A stretch of 8,022 nucleotides of DNA from positions 1-8,022 of the forward strand of contig JAEYVF010000120.1 in assembly GCA_023432005.1 (NCBI GenBank), given 5' to 3'. The translations under genes were made by a program, and so were the position numbers. The stretch comes from Actinomycetes bacterium. Lineage in GTDB: Bacteria; Actinomycetota; Actinomycetes; Actinomycetales; Microbacteriaceae. This document shows, piece by piece, positions 1 to 4,366 of this stretch (the stretch's first letter is position 1; every line of letters starts with the position of its first letter). The notes under the pieces were generated by a model that did no database searches, was not told the DNA's origin, and worked only from the letters and a program-made list of their open reading frames with translations.

Positions 1-23
1 GGCATCGGGACTGGCGGGAGCGC

Positions 24-38
24 GCCGCCGCAGGCGGC
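24..38 (-). terminator. Small GC hairpin, possible terminator after the CNNM operon
   Basis: A perfect inverted repeat, GCCGCC at 24-29 and GGCGGC at 33-38, leaves a 3-nt loop. It lies about 90 nt past the stop of the short CNNM gene. No T-run follows on either strand, so it is not a canonical intrinsic terminator, although actinobacterial terminators often lack a U-tract. The role is inferred from position only. Confidence 0.25.
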
Positions 39-74
39 ACGCGGGGGCATGCGGCTCGCAAGCCGGCCGGCGCC

Positions 75-119
75 CCGACGACCCGCAGCTGACTTTCCGG
101 CCGACGACCCGCGGCTGAC
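75..119. repeat. 19-bp imperfect direct repeat, period 26
   Basis: Two copies of a 19-mer of the form CCGACGACCCGCRGCTGAC lie at 75-93 and 101-119. They differ at one position (A87 versus G113) and are separated by 7 bp. They sit directly after the stop codon of the short CNNM gene. I see no third copy in the window. Possible readings are a local tandem duplication, a protein-binding site or part of a terminator; the sequence does not decide. Confidence 0.6.
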
Positions 120-126
120 CAGCCGA

Positions 127-1176
127 CTACCGGGACCGGCGGTCGGTCGCGTCCTGCACCTCGCCGACGAGCTCCTCGATGATGTCCTCGAGGAAGAGCA
201 CCCCGCGCGTCGCGCCGCTCTCGTCGAACACGCGCGCGACATGACTGCCGGCGCGGCGGAGCATCGCGAGGGCGTCCTCGAGTTCCATCCCGCGATAGAG
301 CGAGATCAGCTGGCGGATGCGCTTGGGCGGCACGGGGTCGTCGAACTCGTCGTCGCGCAGGTCGATGACGTCCTTGAGGTGCACGTAGCCGCTCGGGAGT
401 CCCTCGTCGTCGACGAGAACGTAGCGACTGAAGCCGTGCTGGGCGACGGCGTGCTCGACGTCGGACGGTGTGGCGTCCTCGGGCAGGGTGACGAGCGCGT
501 CCATGCCGACCGCGACATCCGCGACCTTCTTGGTCGTGAACTCGAAGGCGTTGCTGAGCGTGCCCGTCGTATCCGTGAGCACGCCCTCGCGAGTGGAGGT
601 GCGCACGATGAGCTCGACCTCGTCGACCGTGAAGGCGCTCGTCGCCTCGTTCTTCGGCTCGACACGGAACAGGCGCAGCACGCCGTTGGCCGTCGCGTTG
701 AGGGCGATGATGACGGGCCGGAGCACGGTCGCCACGCCGACGAGCGGTGTCGCGAGCAGCAGCACGGAGCGATCGGGCACCGAGAACGAGATGTTCTTGG
801 GCACCATCTCGCCGAAGACGACGTGCAGGAACGAGACGAGCACGAGCGTGACGATGAACGCGACGGTCGCGATGACATCCTCCGACCAGCCGGTGAGCCC
901 GAACGGCACCTCGAGCAAGTGGTGGATGGCGGGCTCGGACACGTTGAGGATGAGCAGCGAGCACACGGTGATGCCGAGCTGACTCGTCGCGAGCATGAGC
1001 GTGGCGTGCTCCATCGCCCACAGGGCGGTCTTCGCAGCCCGCGATCCGGCCTCGGCACGCGGCTCGATCTGCGAGCGGCGCGCGGAGATGACGGCGAACT
1101 CGGCGCCGACGAAGAACGCGTTCGCGGCGAGCAGGATGAAGAGCCACGCGATGCCCCACCAGTCGTTGGCGCTCAT
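127..1176 (-). CDS. Short CNNM/CorC-family membrane protein (DUF21 plus CBS pair, no CorC_HlyC domain)
   Basis: This 349-residue inner-membrane protein belongs to the CNNM/CorC family ('hemolysin-related' in older annotation), whose studied members transport Mg2+. A DUF21/CNNM transmembrane domain spans residues 1 to about 170, with hydrophobic segments near 5-28, 55-78, 100-122 and 137-160. It carries the family's conserved GEMVPKN loop at 122-128. A CBS pair follows at about 210-270 and 278-340, ending with LEDIIEELVGEV at 329-340. The protein stops there, so the C-terminal CorC_HlyC domain of the longer partner is missing. This looks natural, not broken, because from memory M. tuberculosis Rv1841c has the same short form beside its long partner. 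The ATG at 1176 is chosen because it starts the TM domain, follows a strong AGGAGG site and overlaps the upstream stop as ATGA. Its frame stays open far upstream only as a shadow across the preceding gene. The transported ion and direction are inferred from the family. Confidence 0.9.
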   Translation of the reverse strand: MSANDWWGIAWLFILLAANAFFVGAEFAVISARRSQIEPRAEAGSRAAKTALWAMEHATLMLATSQLGITVCSLLILNVSEPAIHHLLEVPFGLTGWSEDVIATVAFIVTLVLVSFLHVVFGEMVPKNISFSVPDRSVLLLATPLVGVATVLRPVIIALNATANGVLRLFRVEPKNEATSAFTVDEVELIVRTSTREGVLTDTTGTLSNAFEFTTKKVADVAVGMDALVTLPEDATPSDVEHAVAQHGFSRYVLVDDEGLPSGYVHLKDVIDLRDDEFDDPVPPKRIRQLISLYRGMELEDALAMLRRAGSHVARVFDESGATRGVLFLEDIIEELVGEVQDATDRRSR

Positions 1177-2495
1177 CGTCCCTCCTCCTGCTGCTCGTCG
1201 GCCGGCCGCGGCGTGAAGCGCACGCGGTCGATGCGGCGGCCGTCCATCCGCTCGATGCGGAAGGTGCCCGCCTCGATCTCGACGGTGTCGCCGACGACGG
1301 GGATGCGGCCGAGCTCGCTCATGAGGTAGCCGGCGACCGTCTCGTAGGGGCCGTCCTCGGGCACGGTGACGCCCGCCCGATCGAGCAGCTCGTCGGGGCG
1401 CAGCGCACCGGGGAAGGTGAGCCAGTCGCGACTGCGCACGACGTCGGGACGCGAGCGGTCGTGCTCGTCGGACACCTCGCCCACGAGCTCCTCCACGAGG
1501 TCCTCCAGGGTGGCGACGCCCGCGGTGCCGCCGTACTCGTCCACGACGACGGCGATCTGGAAGCTGCGAGCGCGCAGCTCGCCGAGCAGGGTGTCGAGCT
1601 TCATGGTCTCGGGCACGCGCAGCGCATCCGTCTGCAGGGCCGAGACGGGCACGGAGGCGCGCCGCTCGCGCGGCACGGCGACGGCCTGCTTGATGTGCAC
1701 GACGCCGACGATGTCGTCGGGGCCCTCGTCGATCACGGGGAAGCGCGAATAGCCCGTGCGTCGCGCGAGCTCGATGACGGTCTCGGCGGTGTCGGTGCGG
1801 CGCGCCGCGGCGAGCCGCGGCCGCGGGGTCATGACGTCGGCGGCCGTGTGCTCGGAGAACACGAGGGTGCGCGCGAGCAGGGTCGCGGTGTCGCGGTCGA
1901 GCGCGCCTTCGCTCGCGGAGCGGCGCACGAGGCTCTTGAGCTCGTCGGCGGTGCGCGCCGAGCTGAGCTCCTCCTTCGGCTCGATCCCGACGCCGCGCAG
2001 CACGGCGTTGGCCGTGCCGTTGAGCAGGGCCACGAACGGCTTGAACATCGTCGTGAAGACGATCTGGAACGGGACGACCACCTTGGCCGTCTGCCGCGGC
2101 AGCGCGAGCGCGAAGTTCTTGGGCACGAGCTCGCCGATGATCATCGACAGGAGCGTCGCGACCGCGACGGCGACGATCGACGAGACGACGCGCGAGCTGG
2201 CGTCGCCGAGACCCCACGAGTCGAAGAGCGGCCGCAGCCACGTGCTGAATGCGGGCTCGAGGGTGAAGCCCGCGAGCAGGGTCGTGAGCGTGATGCCGAG
2301 CTGCGCCGCGGAGAGATGCGTCGAGGTCACCTTGAGCGCCCGGATGGTGGGGCCGAGCATCGTCTCGCCCTTGGTCTGCCGGTCCTCGAGCTCGTGGCGG
2401 TCGAGATTGACGAGCGCGAACTCGCTCGCGACGAAGAAGCCGGTTCCGACCGTGAGGAGCATGCCGGCGATGAACATCCACCACTCGGGACTCAT
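1173..2495 (-). CDS. Long CNNM/CorC-family divalent-cation transporter (DUF21-CBS-CBS-CorC_HlyC)
   Basis: This 440-residue membrane protein has the full CNNM/CorC architecture. A DUF21 transmembrane domain (residues 1 to about 170) has segments near 5-28, 60-78, 101-122 and 138-160, with SEFALVN at 24-30 and the conserved GELVPKN at 121-127. A cytosolic CBS pair follows at about 205-270, including the MTPR motif at 222-225, and at about 283-340, including VVDEYGGTAGVATLEDLVEE at 317-336. A CorC_HlyC domain lies at about 355-430, with YETVAGYLMSELGRIP at 384-399. Family members such as B. subtilis and S. aureus MpfA are linked to Mg2+ efflux; substrate and direction here are inferred. The ATG at 2495 is preceded by AGGGGGTG at good spacing and begins directly before TM1. 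It overlaps the stop of a candidate leader ORF (ATGA), and its own stop overlaps the start of the short CNNM gene (ATGA). The two proteins are therefore probably made together and may form a heteromer. Confidence 0.93.
   Translation of the reverse strand: MSPEWWMFIAGMLLTVGTGFFVASEFALVNLDRHELEDRQTKGETMLGPTIRALKVTSTHLSAAQLGITLTTLLAGFTLEPAFSTWLRPLFDSWGLGDASSRVVSSIVAVAVATLLSMIIGELVPKNFALALPRQTAKVVVPFQIVFTTMFKPFVALLNGTANAVLRGVGIEPKEELSSARTADELKSLVRRSASEGALDRDTATLLARTLVFSEHTAADVMTPRPRLAAARRTDTAETVIELARRTGYSRFPVIDEGPDDIVGVVHIKQAVAVPRERRASVPVSALQTDALRVPETMKLDTLLGELRARSFQIAVVVDEYGGTAGVATLEDLVEELVGEVSDEHDRSRPDVVRSRDWLTFPGALRPDELLDRAGVTVPEDGPYETVAGYLMSELGRIPVVGDTVEIEAGTFRIERMDGRRIDRVRFTPRPADEQQEEGR
1181..1189 (-). 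promoter_or_regulatory. Strong Shine-Dalgarno for the short CNNM gene
   Basis: On the minus strand AGGAGGAGG lies 4 nt before the ATG at 1176 (7 nt if the distal AGGAGG is used). It is built from the last codons of the long CNNM gene (Gln-Glu-Glu-Gly). Together with the ATGA overlap it supports this start and suggests reinitiation or translational coupling. Confidence 0.85.
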
Positions 2496-2572
2496 CGGGC
2501 GTCACCCCCTGCGGTGTTCACCGGCGCGGGACTGTGATGGGGCTCTGACGTCGAAGACGGAGGGTCATCCAT
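2492..2572 (-). CDS. Candidate 26-residue acidic/proline-rich leader peptide before the CNNM pair
   Basis: This is a predicted small ORF, not a recognised gene. On the minus strand ATG at 2572-2570 opens a 26-codon frame ending in TGA at 2494-2492, which overlaps the ATG of the long CNNM gene as ATGA. The peptide begins MDDPPSSTSEP and ends NTAGGDAR. Six of its first eleven residues are Asp, Glu or Pro, and it has five prolines in all. The frame is closed directly upstream by the TAG inside the putative -10 element, so this ATG is the only possible start. It has no Shine-Dalgarno, but the -10 TAGGCT ends 9 nt before it, which would give a nearly leaderless mRNA, and leaderless starts are common in Actinobacteria. 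Codons Ala-Gly-Gly also form the AGGGGGTG site of the next gene. Any ATGA start has some upstream frame closed by that TGA, so chance is a real alternative. A second ATG at 2568 opens a different 16-codon frame. Confidence 0.4.
   Translation of the reverse strand: MDDPPSSTSEPHHSPAPVNTAGGDAR
2502..2510 (-). promoter_or_regulatory. Shine-Dalgarno for the long CNNM gene
   Basis: AGGGGGTGA on the minus strand lies 6 to 9 nt before the ATG at 2495 and matches the anti-SD well. It supports this start over the GTG at 2505, which lies in another frame. It is embedded in the last codons of the candidate leader ORF. Confidence 0.8.
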
Positions 2573-2581
2573 GATCGCGCC

Positions 2582-2587
2582 AGCCTA
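2582..2587 (-). promoter_or_regulatory. Putative -10 element of the leader/CNNM operon
   Basis: TAGGCT on the minus strand fits the actinobacterial TANNNT -10 pattern and predicts a start site near 2575, just before the leader ATG at 2572. No good -35 is visible; at the expected distance there is a G-rich tract (GG-T-GGGGG-T-GGGGG, minus strand of 2597-2610). The same hexamer TAGGCT occurs in front of kgd. This is a sequence prediction only. Confidence 0.45.
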
Positions 2588-2707
2588 CACGCCGCTCCCC
2601 CACCCCCACCTGCGCGAGCGTCTCGCGGATGCGCGCAATCGTCGCGGCGTCGGCCGGGCGCGGGCGCGGTTCGCGCGCTGGTGTTCCCCCGCGCGCGCCA
2701 GTGAGGA

Positions 2708-2743
2708 CTGCCGCCGGCGGCGAAGCGCTGCAGCGTTCGGCAG
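2708..2743 (-). terminator. Structured GC-rich hairpin after guaB1, possible terminator
   Basis: Directly after the guaB1 stop, the minus strand holds an outer stem CTGCCG (2743-2738) with CGGCAG (2713-2708). Inside it lies a perfect inner palindrome, CGCTGCAGCG, at about 2726-2735. The left side also contains the palindrome GCCGCCGGCGGC at 2710-2721, so alternative folds are possible. There is no T-run. Its position 9 bp past the stop suggests guaB1 termination, which would separate guaB1 transcription from the CNNM unit. Confidence 0.35.
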
Positions 2744-2751
2744 AAGACCCG

Positions 2752-4191
2752 TCACCAGCTGACGGGGAGCGCCTTGCCCTCCTCGTAGCCCGCGGCCGAC
2801 TGGAATCCCACGACGGCGCGCTCGTGGAACTCGGCGAGGTTCGCCGCCCCCGCGTAGGTGAACGAGCTGCGCACGCCCGAGGTGATCATGTCGAGCAGGT
2901 CCTCGAGCGAGGGACGGTGGGGGTCGAGGTAGATCTTGGAGCTCGAGATGCCCTCCGCGAACAGCTCCTTGCGGGCGAGCTCGTAGGGGTCGAGACGACC
3001 GAAGCGCTCCTGCACCGCCTTCGTCGACGCCATCCCCCAGCTCTCCTTGTAGAGGCGGCCGTCGGCATCGGACAGCAGCCGGCCGGGCGCCTCGATCGTG
3101 CCCGCGAACCAGGAGCCGATCATGACGGATGCCGCGCCCGCCGCGAGCGCGAGCGCCACGTCGCGCGGGTAGCGGACGCCGCCGTCAGCCCACACGTGCG
3201 CGCCCTTCTCACGGGCGGCCTCCGCGGTCTCGAGCACCGCGGAGAACTGCGGACGGCCGACCGCGGTCATCATGCGCGTCGTGCACATGGCGCCCGGGCC
3301 GACCCCGACCTTGATGATCGACGCACCGGCCTCCACGAGGTCGCTCACGCCGTCGGCCGTCACGACGTTGCCCGCGACGATCGGGATGTCGAGGCCGAGC
3401 CCGGCGACGATCCGGAGGGCCGCGAGCATGCCCTCCTGGTGCCCGTGCGCGGTGTCGACGACGAGCACGTCGACGCCCGCGTCGGCGAGGGCACGCGCCT
3501 TCGCCGCGACGTCGCCGTTGATCCCGACGGCGGCGGCGACCCGCAGGCGCCCGTCGGCATCGACCGCGGGGCCGTAGATGGTGGAGCGCAGCGCGCTGCG
3601 CCGGGTCACCGACCCGACGATGCGCCCGTGGTGGCGCACGAGGGCCACCTCGACCCCCGCGTCGACGAGCAGGTCGAACGCGGCGCGCGGCCCCTCGAGG
3701 TCGTCAGCGTCGAGCGAGGTGACGCCGCCGTGCACGAGGTCGCCGAGCCGGGCGTCGGGCAGCGCGGTCGCGAGGCGCGAGGCGGGCACGCATCCCGCCT
3801 CCTCGCCCGTCGCATCCCGCAGCACGACGACCCCGGCCGCGATCGCCGGCACGATGCGCAGGGCGTCTGAGACCGTCGCGTCGGCGGGGAGCTCGAGCGG
3901 AGCGTCCCAGCCGACCGGCTGCGCCTTGACGGAGCGGATGGCGGCGTCGAGCTCCTGCAGCGGGAGGTCCTGCGGCAGCACGCCGAGGCCGCCGCGGCGG
4001 GCGAGCGTCGCAGCGAGACGGGGACCGGTGACGGAGTTCATGTTCGCCGAGACGATCGGGATCCGGGCGCCCGTGCCATCGGTCGTCGCGAGATCCACCG
4101 AGAGCCGGCTGGAGATGCCCGAGCGGCTCGGCACGAGGAAGACGTCCGAGTAGGTGAGGTCGTGGGCCGGTACCTGTCCCGTGAAGCGCAT
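2752..4191 (-). CDS. guaB1: GuaB1-family IMP dehydrogenase-related protein (probable GMP reductase with CBS pair)
   Basis: This 479-residue cytosolic enzyme of the IMPDH/GMPR (beta/alpha)8-barrel superfamily is the same length, from memory, as M. tuberculosis GuaB1 (Rv1843c). Mycobacterial GuaB1 was reported to be an NADPH-dependent GMP reductase (GMP to IMP plus ammonia), not an IMP dehydrogenase, so salvage of guanine nucleotides is the likely role. Visible motifs are YSDVFLVPSRS at 14-24, SANMNSVT at 48-55, VVDTAHGH at 244-251 and GNVVT at 274-278. The catalytic loop GVGPGAMCTTR is at 296-306 with Cys303 as nucleophile, and DGGVR at 336-340 binds the nucleotide phosphate. The loop YKESWGMAST at 381-390 takes the place of the usual IMPDH YRGMGS. 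A CBS pair is inserted at about 95-205, as in IMPDH. The ATG at 4191 has GGAG 2 nt upstream, close for a Shine-Dalgarno. The gene is divergent from kgd and lies upstream of the CNNM pair on the same strand. Confidence 0.93.
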   Translation of the reverse strand: MRFTGQVPAHDLTYSDVFLVPSRSGISSRLSVDLATTDGTGARIPIVSANMNSVTGPRLAATLARRGGLGVLPQDLPLQELDAAIRSVKAQPVGWDAPLELPADATVSDALRIVPAIAAGVVVLRDATGEEAGCVPASRLATALPDARLGDLVHGGVTSLDADDLEGPRAAFDLLVDAGVEVALVRHHGRIVGSVTRRSALRSTIYGPAVDADGRLRVAAAVGINGDVAAKARALADAGVDVLVVDTAHGHQEGMLAALRIVAGLGLDIPIVAGNVVTADGVSDLVEAGASIIKVGVGPGAMCTTRMMTAVGRPQFSAVLETAEAAREKGAHVWADGGVRYPRDVALALAAGAASVMIGSWFAGTIEAPGRLLSDADGRLYKESWGMASTKAVQERFGRLDPYELARKELFAEGISSSKIYLDPHRPSLEDLLDMITSGVRSSFTYAGAANLAEFHERAVVGFQSAAGYEEGKALPVSW

Positions 4192-4197
4192 GGCTCC

Positions 4198-4203
4198 ACG
4201 GTA
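4198..4203 (-). promoter_or_regulatory. Possible -10 element giving a leaderless guaB1 mRNA
   Basis: TACCGT on the minus strand fits TANNNT and ends 6 nt before the guaB1 ATG at 4191, so transcription could begin at or next to the A of ATG. The six bases between are GGAGCC, which could instead be a short-spaced Shine-Dalgarno on a longer transcript. TACGGC, overlapping just upstream, is a weaker alternative. No clear -35. Confidence 0.3.
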
Positions 4204-4288
4204 GGCCGTACGCCGATGCCCCGCACAGGCCAGGCTGAGAGGTTCCCTGACACCCCGTCGCGCGTCACCGGAGGCCTCTGCGAAACGT

Positions 4289-4294
4289 TAGGCT
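4289..4294 (+). promoter_or_regulatory. Putative -10 element of kgd
   Basis: TAGGCT, identical to the hexamer before the CNNM leader, lies in the 175-bp divergent region between guaB1 and kgd. It predicts a start near 4301 and a 5' UTR of about 66 nt. A convincing -35 is not visible. Confidence 0.4.
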
Positions 4295-4314
4295 TGCTGA
4301 TGGTGTGACCAGCG

Positions 4315-4331
4315 GGGATCACCCGGATCCC
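4315..4331 (+). repeat. Inverted repeat in the predicted kgd 5' UTR
   Basis: GGGATC (4315-4320) and GATCCC (4326-4331) flank the 5-nt loop ACCCG. The stem can extend by one G-U and one C-G pair. It lies 14 to 30 nt past the predicted start site and about 36 nt before the kgd start. It could be an operator or an RNA hairpin, and I do not recognise a known regulator site in it. Confidence 0.4.
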
Positions 4332-4366
4332 TGGCACCGGCGAGTAGTGAGAGTGGGCGGTCGGCT

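Larger units (their letters stand above)
1..126. other. Non-coding end region downstream of the CNNM pair
   Basis: I cannot assign a gene to this stretch. It follows the TAG stop of the short CNNM gene on the minus strand and runs to the window edge. Long frames are open across it on the plus strand, but they continue antisense through the CNNM genes and look like high-GC shadows. It contains a GC-rich hairpin and a 19-bp direct repeat, listed separately. A neighbouring gene could begin or end just outside the window. Confidence 0.5.

Noticed and set aside
49..1329. Long plus-strand open frames across the CNNM genes (for example 49-1329 and 1461-2537)
   Set aside because: They are antisense shadows of the CNNM genes with biased composition and no recognisable domain.
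127..2495. Calling the two membrane proteins hemolysins
   Set aside because: That name is historical. The DUF21 and CBS architecture marks CNNM/CorC-type cation transporters, and nothing here suggests a toxin.
127..2505. A 792-codon minus-strand frame starting at GTG 2505 that would fuse new N-terminal sequence to the short CNNM protein
   Set aside because: The first 443 residues are an Arg-rich out-of-frame reading of the long CNNM gene. Real homology begins only at the ATG at 1176, which has its own strong Shine-Dalgarno.
2518..2568. Alternative 16-codon ORF from the second ATG in the CNNM leader region
   Set aside because: Shorter, ends 23 nt before the transporter start with no overlap, and is farther from the predicted start site. 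Kept only as an alternative to the 26-codon leader.
2571..2762. A 63-codon plus-strand ORF in the gap between the CNNM unit and guaB1
   Set aside because: Arg-rich composition, no recognisable domain, no clear Shine-Dalgarno, and it overlaps the predicted promoter and terminator on the other strand.
2752..4191. Calling this gene the essential IMP dehydrogenase (guaB/guaB2)
   Set aside because: The loop YKESWGMAST instead of the usual YRGMGS form, the diverged CBS region and the match to the GuaB1 branch argue for the GuaB1 paralogue, with probable GMP reductase activity.
4300..4308. Two-codon ORF ATG-GTG-TGA at the predicted kgd start site
   Set aside because: Start-stop elements of this size occur by chance, and nothing else supports it.
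4304..4323. A CRP/GlxR-like TGTGA...TCACC arrangement upstream of kgd
   Set aside because: The half-sites are 10 bp apart rather than 6 and the second half-site is imperfect, so it does not fit the consensus.
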